From CAZCVI01 sp964502145 (lineage in GTDB: Bacteria; Acidobacteriota; Aminicenantia; UBA2199), in assembly GCA_964502145.1 (NCBI GenBank), contig CAZCVI010000015.1, forward strand, positions 1-64,000: a stretch of 64,000 bases of DNA, read 5' to 3'. The position numbers and the translations under genes were made by a program. The notes under the pieces are model-generated. The model had not been told where the DNA came from and ran no database searches. It saw nothing but the letters and a program-made list of their open reading frames with translations. Below, piece after piece: positions 1-7,456 of the stretch. Position 1 is the stretch's first letter; each line of letters starts with the position of its first letter.

Positions 1-39
1 TAGGCCGCAGGCCATTACCGCGAAGCGGTTTTGTCCAAT

Positions 40-66
40 TCCCATAACTCCCATACTTCCCATTCA
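40..66. repeat. 9-bp tandem repeat, TCCCATNNN family
   Basis: Three consecutive 9-bp units (TCCCATAAC, TCCCATACT, TCCCATTCA) are read directly. They are followed by the small palindrome ATTCACTGGGCAGTGAAT at 62-78. Related TCCCA units recur inside the recQ linker near 57546-57570 and, more weakly, at the 3' end of the 143-610 gene. The function is unknown; it is one of several 9-bp-period families in this window. Confidence 0.7.
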
Positions 67-97
67 CTGGGCAGTGAATCCAAGTGGGAAAACGGGC

Positions 98-127
98 TTG
101 ACTGTCAACCCTATTCTATAGTAGAAT
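98..127 (+). promoter_or_regulatory. sigma70-like promoter of the 143-610 gene
   Basis: A TTGACT -35 box (98-103), an 18-bp spacer and a TAGAAT -10 box (122-127) precede GGAGG (134-138) and ATG at 143. The -10 box lies inside the palindrome TATTCTA-TAG-TAGAATA (112-128), which could be an operator. The predicted start would leave a leader of only about 10 nt. Confidence 0.5.
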
Positions 128-142
128 AGAGATGGAGGCTCA

Positions 143-610
143 ATGAACGAAAACGCCATTAAAACCGGACAGGAATTTAAATATTCACTTTTTCCACCCA
201 ATGTGCTGAAAGTGTTAGCAGGACTAAAAAAACTGCGAGTGTTCGCGAGAAAATTCAGATATGAAGTGCAGGTAAACGAGGACAAAAAAGCCATGAAGAT
301 GACGATCCTTGGCTTTGCAGAGGAAGATATAGATTTTCGCATCTCCTATGCCCCGGTAAAATGGGGTAAAGAGGAGTGGCCGGATGAACCCCCGGCGAAG
401 TGGTATATATACGATAACAATTCATCCACACTGGCCTTTGCAGATATAGAAATGGAGTATTGTATATGTGGCTTTCTATATTTGCTGGGGAATTTGGGGA
501 AAAAAGAAGTTCTGAAAAGGCTCAGGAAAAACAGGAATAGACTCCTAAGAACCCCCCCCATGACTCCCACCAGCGCTTCACCCACTCCCACGGAAGCGGG
601 TATTACCTGA
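143..610 (+). CDS. hypothetical protein, 155 aa
   Basis: I do not recognise the family. ATG 143 follows GGAGG at good spacing and has a promoter-like sequence just upstream. The product has no signal peptide and no clear membrane segment. Its middle is rich in W, Y and acidic residues (WPDEPPAKWYIYD). The region before the tail is basic (KKEVLKRLRKNRNRLLR), followed by a Pro/Thr/Ser-rich end encoded by low-complexity C-rich DNA. That tail may come from repeat DNA of the TCCCA type and may not be part of the folded domain. No operon partner is visible; the next gene is convergent. Confidence 0.6.
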   Translation: MNENAIKTGQEFKYSLFPPNVLKVLAGLKKLRVFARKFRYEVQVNEDKKAMKMTILGFAEEDIDFRISYAPVKWGKEEWPDEPPAKWYIYDNNSSTLAFADIEMEYCICGFLYLLGNLGKKEVLKRLRKNRNRLLRTPPMTPTSASPTPTEAGIT

Positions 611-637
611 AAATATCAAGCACTAGCGAATTAACCC

Positions 638-696
638 AACCCAGCACCGGTCAGTGCCAGGGGAAAAAATTCCTGGCGGTTCTGACCGGTGGGGTT
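638..696. terminator. long stem-loop between convergent genes
   Basis: AACCC (638-642), CACCGGTCAG (645-654) and GCCAGG (656-661) pair in order with CCTGGC (672-677), CTGACCGGTG (682-691) and GGGTT (692-696). There is no long T tract, so it may be a REP-like or processing hairpin instead of a classical intrinsic terminator. It sits between the 143-610 gene and the converging 710-1288 gene. Confidence 0.6.
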
Positions 697-709
697 GATC
701 CGGTATAGT

Positions 710-1288
710 TTATTCCATGCCAGTTTTGAGCATGGACATTTTATAGATCACTTTTTGGTCCGCGACTTCTTCATACAACACGGGAGGCCCGGGGAGATTC
801 TTGGCAAACCAATAACGCATCACACCGGTTTTGCCGCTTTTTTTATCCGACACTTCATACAGCCAGCAATCGAAAGTCCCGGCAGGCGTGGTGATAGTCT
901 CGGTACGAATCTCCGTTTGGGACTCGGGAAAAGAAGCATGGGATTGCAAGTCCGTCCATAAACCAGTGGTCATTTTTCTGCTGCCAATTTGTTTGCCATC
1001 ACTACCGGTGGTCACAGCTTCAAAAACCACTTCCTTTTGCTCCACGGTGAGAAAGATAACAGACTGGAACATGACGGTTTGGCCGAAGGTTTCCACCTGG
1101 AATACGATTTTACGTTTCCTGGGACACCCCTGGCGAATCTCATCGGCACTGTAAGGGGTGGGTGCATGATCCGGTTGCATCCTGTTTTTTTCCATAGGTT
1201 TGTCCGTTGCGGCCTGAGATGTCGGTCCTGCTACCCAGACTACTCCACATATCAAAACTATCGCTAAAACTCTCGATAAATGTTTCAT
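710..1288 (-). CDS. exported hypothetical protein, 192 aa
   Basis: ATG at 1288 follows AAGGACGG. The N-terminus (MKHLSRVLAIVLICGVVWVAG, about residues 1-21, ending near SQAA) looks like a Sec signal peptide. The mature part is mostly beta-like and ends in a segment carrying TPAGTFDCWLYEV and MRYWFAKNLPGPP. That layout resembles periplasmic DUF3108-like or LolB-like beta-sheet proteins in which a Thr-Pro-Ala-Gly-x-Phe turn precedes the C-terminal strands. The assignment to any family is only a resemblance. No binding or catalytic motif is seen, and there is no co-transcribed neighbour. Confidence 0.65.
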   Translation of the reverse strand: MKHLSRVLAIVLICGVVWVAGPTSQAATDKPMEKNRMQPDHAPTPYSADEIRQGCPRKRKIVFQVETFGQTVMFQSVIFLTVEQKEVVFEAVTTGSDGKQIGSRKMTTGLWTDLQSHASFPESQTEIRTETITTPAGTFDCWLYEVSDKKSGKTGVMRYWFAKNLPGPPVLYEEVADQKVIYKMSMLKTGME

Positions 1289-1321
1289 TTCCGTCCTTTG
1301 TTTTTTGATTTACAACTCTAT

Positions 1322-1350
1322 ATTTTAAAAGATATTTATTCCAATTTCAA
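1322..1350 (-). promoter_or_regulatory. promoter of the 710-1288 gene
   Basis: Read on the minus strand: TTGAAA (1350-1345), a 17-bp spacer, then TAAAAT (1327-1322). It lies about 35 bp upstream of the ATG. GACTTGAAATT in the -35 context recurs before the YcaQ-like gene. Confidence 0.45.
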
Positions 1351-1387
1351 GTCCTAAAAAAATAAACAACCCTTCACCAATCGCAGC

Positions 1388-1437
1388 ATTACCAAATTGG
1401 TAATACAAAATCAAGTGATATTTACCAATTTGGTAAA
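1388..1437. promoter_or_regulatory. paired 17-bp palindromic operator-like sites
   Basis: Two near-perfect 17-bp palindromes, ATTACCAAATTGGTAAT (1388-1404) and TTTACCAATTTGGTAAA (1421-1437), share the core TACCAA-N-TTGGTA. Their centres are 33 bp apart, close to three helical turns, so bound dimers would sit on the same face. They lie in the 334-bp space between the divergent 710-1288 and 1623-1940 genes, which suggests control of one or both. The regulator is not identifiable in this window. The rest of the gap (1441-1622) is AT-rich leader of the downstream gene. Confidence 0.65.
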
Positions 1438-1622
1438 AGATGTAATATCAGTCGACTACTCATTAACAATCTTGATATTCTTTGTTTTACATTTTTATTG
1501 TATTTTTTTAGATAAATAAGATTACCCATTCATAGGAAAAGAAAATGTTAGGCTCATCTTTTCAATTGGGAAGGGTGATCATCTTATAGATAAACAAGAA
1601 ACCTAGGAACAAGGAAGGAAAA

Positions 1623-1940
1623 ATGGACCCCAATGAAATTAAGATTCAGCGGCTGATCAATTCAATGTATTATGGAGTTGAAACGGCTTTCATTCAAATG
1701 GGCGAGAAAACGTACCGTTTGGTCGGGCTCAATGGAGAGACTATTATATTTGATGGTGATTATAGAACACTCCGTGGAGCAAAAATTGCATTCACTAAAT
1801 TCTTCGAAACAAGAGCTTATAAAGAAGGAATTAAGGCGGAATGGTCGCACACGTATCCAGTGGAGGGTGATTGGTTGCTTCCGAAATTGGAAACCTGCAA
1901 CGCCTATAGGGAAAAACAATCCCTGGCGGTGCAAATGTAA
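1623..1940 (+). CDS. small hypothetical protein, 105 aa
   Basis: ATG 1623 follows AAGGAAGG. The protein is soluble, with a beta-rich centre (TYRLVGLNGETIIFDGDY) followed by a helical segment (TLRGAKIAFTKFFETRAYK) and a Trp/Pro-containing end. The pattern of a short beta-sheet plus one helix is common in small bacterial effector or toxin-neutralising proteins, but no family is recognised. It stands alone behind the paired TACCAA palindromes and ends before a strong bidirectional terminator, so it is probably monocistronic. Confidence 0.6.
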   Translation: MDPNEIKIQRLINSMYYGVETAFIQMGEKTYRLVGLNGETIIFDGDYRTLRGAKIAFTKFFETRAYKEGIKAEWSHTYPVEGDWLLPKLETCNAYREKQSLAVQM

Positions 1941-1987
1941 AATGAATTCGGAGGTAGTGGTGGTAGGGCGCTTTTGTGCTGCACTCC

Positions 1988-2026
1988 AAAAAAAGGGCAG
2001 AAACATGACGTTCCTGCCCTTTTTTT
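1988..2026. terminator. bidirectional rho-independent terminator
   Basis: AAAAAAAGGGCAG (1988-2000) pairs with CTGCCCTTTTTTT (2014-2026), giving a GC stem with an A tract on one side and a T tract on the other. It serves both the 1623-1940 gene and the converging 2043-3005 gene. Confidence 0.85.
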
Positions 2027-2042
2027 GATAAGGTTCAGGCAA

Positions 2043-3005
2043 TTAATTGGCAGAGAAGTTTTCGGCGTTCATATTGTTACTTTCGTTGGATTCAGCCACA
2101 CTACCACCGTTGTCAGCAGTGGCTCTAAATAATGAATTGGCATTGCCGGAATTGTTAAATTGCCGTGGTGGCAGGATAATGGATTGACCAGCCGCCAGTC
2201 CGGGCACTGCAATAATGCAGGTGGGGCACGCATTGGTATATGCTCCGCCAGCGCCTACATTTCGCTCCAACAACACGTTGAAAGGCCCAGCCGCGACCGG
2301 ACCCTGGTTTTTAACAGTGATGATCACATTAAAAATCCAATAGGGTTTGCCACTGGCATCTGTCTTTTTCTCTACTTTTTTAAATGCCAAAGAGGGGATG
2401 GTTAAGTCAGGTTTTTGGTTCCCAACGCCAGTCCCGACAACCTGGATTTTGCAGAAAGATACATTGTTTCTCTCATTGATTTCGGCAACAGTGTTTCCTG
2501 CATCAATGACAGCAGCCAGGTAATATATTCCAGGAGGAGTATCGGCTGGGATGGTATTATTACCATTTAATATTACAGCCACTGAACCAGCTCCTGGAAA
2601 TGAGATATGCTCCCTTCCGCCTAACAGGAGTACATTATCGGAATAGTTGGGAGAATAGACGGCAATAGGAGCGGGCATTGGGTAAGTATTATGCGAGGTC
2701 AAAATGATATCCACGACCACATTATTAACAGCATTGGCAAACGTGCTGTTGCCCACCACTTTGAATCCTGCCCTGAGCTCTTCGCCAGCTTTCACTGAGG
2801 TTCTGGGACACTGGACAATCTGGATGGTCAGGTCGCCTGCTGTTGATGTCACCTGCGGTCTAGGTATCATCGGTTTAATGACCCTCTGTTGATTCACTTC
2901 CTGAGCCAATGAGAAGTTGGTTGTGATTAAAAGAGCCAGAAATACCAGTGAAATTCGGATAGAAAAAGAACGTTTCTTGTTAAGACTTAATAAACTCAAA
3001 TTCAT
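2043..3005 (-). CDS. exported CARDB-domain protein, about 320 aa
   Basis: The ATG at 3005 is chosen because GGAGG lies 6 nt upstream; an in-frame TTG further upstream lacks a ribosome site. A signal peptide (about residues 1-35, hydrophobic SLVFLALLITTNFSLAQ) leads into two CARDB-like beta-sandwich repeats, about residues 55-190 and 195-320. Each closes with the family signature (VAEINERNN and VAESNESNN). CARDB domains are extracellular adhesion or scaffolding modules related to Ig folds. Two Cys in the second repeat (TNACPTCII) may form a disulfide or bind metal. There is no sortase or Por-type sorting tail, so the protein is probably periplasmic or secreted. Confidence 0.8.
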   Translation of the reverse strand: MNLSLLSLNKKRSFSIRISLVFLALLITTNFSLAQEVNQQRVIKPMIPRPQVTSTAGDLTIQIVQCPRTSVKAGEELRAGFKVVGNSTFANAVNNVVVDIILTSHNTYPMPAPIAVYSPNYSDNVLLLGGREHISFPGAGSVAVILNGNNTIPADTPPGIYYLAAVIDAGNTVAEINERNNVSFCKIQVVGTGVGNQKPDLTIPSLAFKKVEKKTDASGKPYWIFNVIITVKNQGPVAAGPFNVLLERNVGAGGAYTNACPTCIIAVPGLAAGQSIILPPRQFNNSGNANSLFRATADNGGSVAESNESNNMNAENFSAN

Positions 3006-3117
3006 GCGATCCTCCAATTATTTTTTTTTATTCTGCCAATAAGATAAAGGTCACCAACAGGTAATCTCATCGGATTATCAGATAAATTTTATGCCATTTT
3101 CAAGAATCTGATGGAGG

Positions 3118-4272
3118 TTATTCACCGTAACTTACCAGCCAGGGGAAACCGAATTTCCCGGGTTTGGTAGTGATGGTCATCCGCGACTCTCCGGGGGAGA
3201 GATTTTCATAGAACCTATCATTGATTCTTATGGTTTCGGTAATTTCTTTTTCTCGCCACGACTCCAGCACGGCATAATAGGAATAACTGTTTTTATTTTT
3301 TGAGTAATATTTATCAATTACCTTGGCGTGAAAGACTGAGGGTTCGTTTTTATCTAACCAGCCGTTCAGTGTGATCTCGCCACCGATGCCAGCAAGGATA
3401 AAGCCGAATATAGAGAGAAAAAAAACAGCCACCAGTTCCCGATGCGAAGAGGACCGCCCTTTAAGAAGCCTTATTGCCACCCATATATAAAACAGAAAAA
3501 GCGGCAGACTTAGCTTGAAAGAATCTACAATAATGCGCCCGGTGTCCAGGGGAGTAAACAAACTTAACCCGGCAATCAAACCGACGATACCGCTTACCAG
3601 TAAGACAATAGGCACGGCAAAAGAGGCAAAACGTTTCTGCTTCCAATTGGGATTTTCCATGGTGGCTTGTTCATAGTCATAAAAATTCGCTAGGTCACGG
3701 CTCAACACTCCCAATCGGGTGGCAATCTCTGCGACTAGTTTATTCTCCATATTATAATGGCGGGGAAATCGATTCCAGATAGCGGTTATCGTGTCACGAG
3801 TAAGAATGATCTGGTTGAATTTATTTTCGAATATATCTATTATGGCCCGGCGTTTCTCCCTTTTTTCCAAATATTGCCGGGTAAATCCGGGGGTCGCGGT
3901 GGTAATATAGAAAAAATCGTCGAATTCAATGTCACCGGTATTTAATTCCAGACAGATACCCCACTTTTTAAAAAAACGATCGAACTTTGTTTCCCTGGCG
4001 ATTTTAAAAGTTCCAGGTGATGAACAGGGCACAATGACTTTAAAAAATGGGGGGGAGTTTTTGGCGCCTTGGAAATATTCATAGGCATAATCCACGCCCG
4101 CGACAGTATCTGTCCCTCTGGCCCCTGGGCCAAAAAATCCTTGCTCCTGCAATTGCAGCATTTTTATTTTCTGCTTTCTGTTGAAAATAACAATAGCGGC
4201 AATGGTTGAAACCACAATAATAATTATCGCTACGACAGCGACTAACAAAACGGACCCAGAATCAGTGCTCAT
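3118..4272 (-). CDS. multi-spanning membrane protein of unknown function, 384 aa
   Basis: ATG 4272 follows GAGGAGG; a 37-residue upstream extension is rejected because it lacks a ribosome site. One TM segment (about residues 7-28, VLLVAVVAIIIIVVSTIAAIVI) is followed by a cytoplasmic domain of about 200 residues with several Phe/Asp-rich strands and a W-NRFPRHYN segment. Three further TM segments lie around residues 230-310, and a beta-rich C-terminal domain of about 60 residues follows (MTITTKPGKFG). The layout suggests a membrane-anchored sensor or envelope protein, but I do not recognise the family. It is probably transcribed alone. Confidence 0.65.
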   Translation of the reverse strand: MSTDSGSVLLVAVVAIIIIVVSTIAAIVIFNRKQKIKMLQLQEQGFFGPGARGTDTVAGVDYAYEYFQGAKNSPPFFKVIVPCSSPGTFKIARETKFDRFFKKWGICLELNTGDIEFDDFFYITTATPGFTRQYLEKREKRRAIIDIFENKFNQIILTRDTITAIWNRFPRHYNMENKLVAEIATRLGVLSRDLANFYDYEQATMENPNWKQKRFASFAVPIVLLVSGIVGLIAGLSLFTPLDTGRIIVDSFKLSLPLFLFYIWVAIRLLKGRSSSHRELVAVFFLSIFGFILAGIGGEITLNGWLDKNEPSVFHAKVIDKYYSKNKNSYSYYAVLESWREKEITETIRINDRFYENLSPGESRMTITTKPGKFGFPWLVSYGE

Positions 4273-4749
4273 TGTTTGCCTCCTCTTCGGTATGGTTCCA
4301 CCAAAGTTTATTTGACCCGTTCCTATTTTAAAATAGGGAGAATGGAAAGTCAAGGGTTGAAGATAACCTGGATTCACCACCACATCTATTTAACCACGAA
4401 GGCACGAAAAGCACAAAGATAAAATGGAAGTTAAGAAGTTAGGAGGCTAGGAAGCGATGAATAAAAATAATAAAACCTTCGGGTCCTACGTGGTTAATGA
4501 TTATTTTTCCAATATTGATGGCGGATTGTGGATAAAAACGGGAGGTCCAATAGGCATTTTTTCCTATTTCTCCAGCCCATTATATGGCCGGGGAAAAAAG
4601 GGTCCAATACAACCATTTACACAGGAAAAAAGATAGCCTACAACTTTAGTTGTAGAAATCATGTTGGCAAAAACGGGATTCGGTGATATACAACTTTAGA
4701 TGGAGAAAAATTTTTTATTTTTTTTATTCAAAATACAACCATTTTTTTG
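4273..4749. other. regulatory and repeat-rich intergenic region
   Basis: No gene is seen here. It holds near-9-bp repeats of the CACGAAGG type at 4395-4418, 8-bp GAAGTTAG-type repeats at about 4427-4459, the palindrome CTACAACTTTAGTTGTAG (4638-4655) with a second ACAACTTTAG exactly 50 bp downstream (4690-4699), and two copies of ATACAACCATTT (from about 4604 and 4733). The paired ACAACTTTAG and ATACAACCATTT boxes lie upstream of the M6 protease promoter and are candidate regulator sites. Confidence 0.4.
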
Positions 4750-4785
4750 TTGACATTAAATGAAAATAATATTATTATTTCATTT
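4750..4785 (+). promoter_or_regulatory. promoter of the M6 metalloprotease
   Basis: TTGACA (4750-4755), a 17-bp spacer and TATTAT (4773-4778). The spacer and -10 box fall within an imperfect 28-bp palindrome (4758-4785, outer arms AAATGAAA / TTTCATTT), so a repressor could occlude it. The leader to ATG 4905 is about 120 nt and A/T-rich. Confidence 0.55.
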
Positions 4786-4904
4786 CGTTTTTTCGACGCT
4801 CAAACAACTATGAATAAAAAAACCAAGTCCATATATTATAAGCCAAGGAAATAGTTTTTTCAATATAAAAACATATTTTCATCACAAAAAAAAAAGGAGG
4901 ATAT

Positions 4905-6929
4905 ATGACTGTATTACGAAAGAGTAGTTATGTGTTTTTTACCATTTCAATGTTTTTCCTGTTCATGGTGCTTTTGGGGCAAACGAATTCCAGTGAAAAG
5001 AACACCCTTAAGAATGGCCTTCAATACGTGCAAGCGAATCCCAATCCGATTGAAATCGTGCAACCGGATTCGTCTAAATTAACCATCGTGTTAACCGGGG
5101 ATGAGAAGATTAGTTATGCTCGCACCACTGATGGATACACATTATTGCAGAGCGAAGGGGGAATTTACTACTATGCCGTACTTTCAGCGGATGGCGACCT
5201 GGTCATATCGGGAACCAAAGCATCCAACGCTGAAAATCGCTCCATCGGGGAAGACCAGTTTATGCAACAAATTAAAGCAAAATTGGAGTATAGTGATAAA
5301 CAGAAAAAAGAAAAAATAGGGAAATGGAAAAAAGCGGGCAAGACCAGTGGTCTGAGTAGAGCGCAATTCGGTCCTATTGACAATGCATTCCCCAGCACAG
5401 GTACCCGGAAAATGCTGGTGATATTGGCCGCTTTTTCGGATAAGGCTTTTGTAAAGACCAATGCCAATTTTAACACCATCATGAATGTGGGGACCACCAG
5501 TTTTAAATCCTACTATCTGGCCAATTCCTACAATGCACTGGACGTCACCACCACGGTTGTGGGCCCTTACACCATCCCCATGACGATGTCGGCAGCAGAC
5601 GCCAATACCCGTGATTTTATCGCCAGGGCAGTGGATGCAGCCAATACCGCGGGCCTGGATTTTTCCCAATTTGACAACAATGGTGATGGCGCAATGGACA
5701 GTCTTTATGTCATTCACGCCGGGTTCGGCGAGGAAGCGGGCGCACCAACCTACACCATTTGGTCTCATTCATGGGATCTGGCGACTTATGCCCGGAACTA
5801 TGATGGCGTGTCAATCAGCAGTTACGCAACATCTCCAGAATTAAGAGGCGCCTCGGGTACTTCGATTACCAGTATCGGCGTGATTTGCCATGAATTCGGC
5901 CATAACATCGGCGTGCCCGATTATTATGATACCGATGGCACGGGTAGCGGCGGTTCAGCCTGGGATCTCAAATCCTGGGACGTTATGGCGGGCGGTTCTT
6001 GGAACAATAGCGGCGATACTCCGGCGCAACATAACATGTATACCAAGTATAAACTGGGCTGGTCAACCCCCACGGTGCTCACGGCTACTGGCAACAAAAC
6101 CCTGGGCAACACGGTGGACAATAACAGCGCCTACCGGATCAACACTACTACCACCAATGAATTTTTCATCCTGGAAAACCGTCAGCAAATCGGTTGGGAT
6201 GCGTACATAGGTGGACACGGCATGCTTATCTTCCATATTGACGGCAACTTTATTGATGGTCTGACGACCAATACAGTGAATGCCAATCCCAGTCACCTGG
6301 GAGTGGATATCGAGGAAGCAGACAATGTCAGGAGTACTACTACTTATGGCGCGGACCCATTCCCCGGCACGGGCAACAAAACATCCTTTACCGACACCAC
6401 CACCCCCAATTCCAAATCCTGGGCCAATGCCAACACGGCAAAACCAATAACCAGCATTGCTGAAGCAAGCGGTCAAATCAGTTTTACCATCACGGTTGGC
6501 GGCATCACCTATTGCACGGCTGCGGGAACGGACTGGAGCGATGAATGGATCGCCAAGGTACAACTGGGAACAATCAATAAAACATCTACGGGCACGGGAT
6601 ACTCGGATTTTACCACGGTGTCTACCAATTTAACCCGCGGTGCTTCCACCAGTTTGACATTAACACCTGGATTTGCAGGTAGTGCTTATTCGGAGTATTG
6701 GATCGTTTGGATCGACTATAACAAGGATGGCGATTTTGCAGATACCGGTGAAAAAGTGTACCAGGGTTATGGTACCACCGCCAAGACTGGCAGTTTCACT
6801 GTTTCCAGCACAGCTTCCACCGGCACCACCCGGATGAGAATCGCCATGAAGTACGGTGCTTACGCGACCTCTTCTTGCGGTACATTCTCCTACGGTGAAG
6901 TGGAAGATTACACGGTAAACATCCTGTAA
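4905..6929 (+). CDS. secreted M6-family metalloprotease with C-terminal GEVED domain
   Basis: The protein hydrolyses extracellular proteins using a zinc ion. ATG 4905 follows AAAGGAGG. A signal peptide (about residues 1-31) and a propeptide-like region to about residue 160 precede the catalytic domain. The motif HEFGHNIGVPD near residue 328 gives the two zinc His, the catalytic Glu and the Gly/third-ligand pattern of the immune-inhibitor-A (M6) family. A D-rich calcium-type loop (DNNGDGAMD) lies just before it. The last 130 residues form a beta-sandwich containing DYNKDGDFADTGE and ending GEVEDYTV, the GEVED domain used for surface display or secretion. It has its own promoter and a strong terminator, so it is monocistronic. 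Confidence 0.9.
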   Translation: MTVLRKSSYVFFTISMFFLFMVLLGQTNSSEKNTLKNGLQYVQANPNPIEIVQPDSSKLTIVLTGDEKISYARTTDGYTLLQSEGGIYYYAVLSADGDLVISGTKASNAENRSIGEDQFMQQIKAKLEYSDKQKKEKIGKWKKAGKTSGLSRAQFGPIDNAFPSTGTRKMLVILAAFSDKAFVKTNANFNTIMNVGTTSFKSYYLANSYNALDVTTTVVGPYTIPMTMSAADANTRDFIARAVDAANTAGLDFSQFDNNGDGAMDSLYVIHAGFGEEAGAPTYTIWSHSWDLATYARNYDGVSISSYATSPELRGASGTSITSIGVICHEFGHNIGVPDYYDTDGTGSGGSAWDLKSWDVMAGGSWNNSGDTPAQHNMYTKYKLGWSTPTVLTATGNKTLGNTVDNNSAYRINTTTTNEFFILENRQQIGWDAYIGGHGMLIFHIDGNFIDGLTTNTVNANPSHLGVDIEEADNVRSTTTYGADPFPGTGNKTSFTDTTTPNSKSWANANTAKPITSIAEASGQISFTITVGGITYCTAAGTDWSDEWIAKVQLGTINKTSTGTGYSDFTTVSTNLTRGASTSLTLTPGFAGSAYSEYWIVWIDYNKDGDFADTGEKVYQGYGTTAKTGSFTVSSTASTGTTRMRIAMKYGAYATSSCGTFSYGEVEDYTVNIL

Positions 6930-6955
6930 GACCAAAACATTTAAAAAACATCGGT

Positions 6956-6989
6956 TAGCGGCAGATCAAAAAGATATGATTTGCCGCTA
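6956..6989. terminator. stem-loop after the M6 protease
   Basis: TAGCGGCA-GATCA (6956-6968) pairs with TGAT-TTGCCGCTA (6977-6989), followed by TCTTTCTT. It is a likely first terminator or 3'-end protecting hairpin. Confidence 0.55.
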
Positions 6990-7005
6990 TCTTTCTTAAT
7001 AACAA

Positions 7006-7043
7006 GGGGCAACCGTTTGCAAAAGCGGTTGCCCTTTTTTTTT
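7006..7043 (+). terminator. strong rho-independent terminator
   Basis: GGGCAACCG (7007-7015) pairs with CGGTTGCCC (7026-7034), followed by nine T residues (7035-7043). It ends the M6 protease transcript. Confidence 0.9.
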
Positions 7044-7086
7044 ATCTCACTTCCTATGGATAATCCGCACAACATAACCCACTTGA

Positions 7087-7146
7087 AAAAAGCTTTTGGA
7101 AGTCCAGGAACATTTTTGTAAAAAGGTTTCTGGCCGCCGGAGGCAA
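7087..7146. repeat. dispersed element copy: AGTCCAGGAA ... TGGCCGCCGGAGGCA
   Basis: The segment containing AAAAGCTTTTGGAAGTCCAG and, further on, TGGCCGCCGGAGGCAA is found again in near-identical order at 25267-25324. In both places it lies close to a 9-bp TGGAC array, so the two parts seem to belong to one composite intergenic element. Confidence 0.6.
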
Positions 7147-7198
7147 AAGTGGCGACGTTTAGGCAGACCTGGATTCACCGCCAAGGTTCTGAAAAAAA

Positions 7199-7301
7199 CT
7201 GGACTATCTGGACTATCTGGACATTCTGGACTAACTGGACTTCACAAAACCTTTGATTTTTCAAGCTTGTCCAGTAAGTCCAGTATGTCCAGATAGTCCA
7301 G
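7199..7301. repeat. 9-bp TGGAC tandem array forming a long hairpin
   Basis: Five 9-bp units with CTGGAC at 7199, 7208, 7217, 7226 and 7235 are followed by a 25-bp loop. Inverted units with GTCCAG then lie at 7269, 7278, 7287 and 7296. Positions 7208-7240 pair with 7269-7301 over 33 bp with two mismatches. The hairpin lies in the 413-bp gap between the M6 terminator and the sulfatase-like gene; the rest of that gap (7302-7456) shows no other clear feature. Confidence 0.85.
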
Positions 7302-7456
7302 CTTGCCGCGGTTATCCGTGGTAGTTATAAAAATGGCGGTGAATCCAAGCAGTCTCAATGGATTGACTTTTACGTGAAGACAGTATATATTTAAACGTTG
7401 CAGGGCCACGGGTTTGTTTAAAATAACACCGGTGGCTTTTTGAAAAAAGGAAGGAA

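Noticed and set aside
4393..4459. Insertion-sequence end
   Set aside because: Only short-period repeats are present, with no transposase or terminal inverted repeats.
7096..7296. Small basic protein with Leu-Ser-Gly repeats
   Set aside because: It is a translation of the TGGAC repeat element, with no ribosome site.
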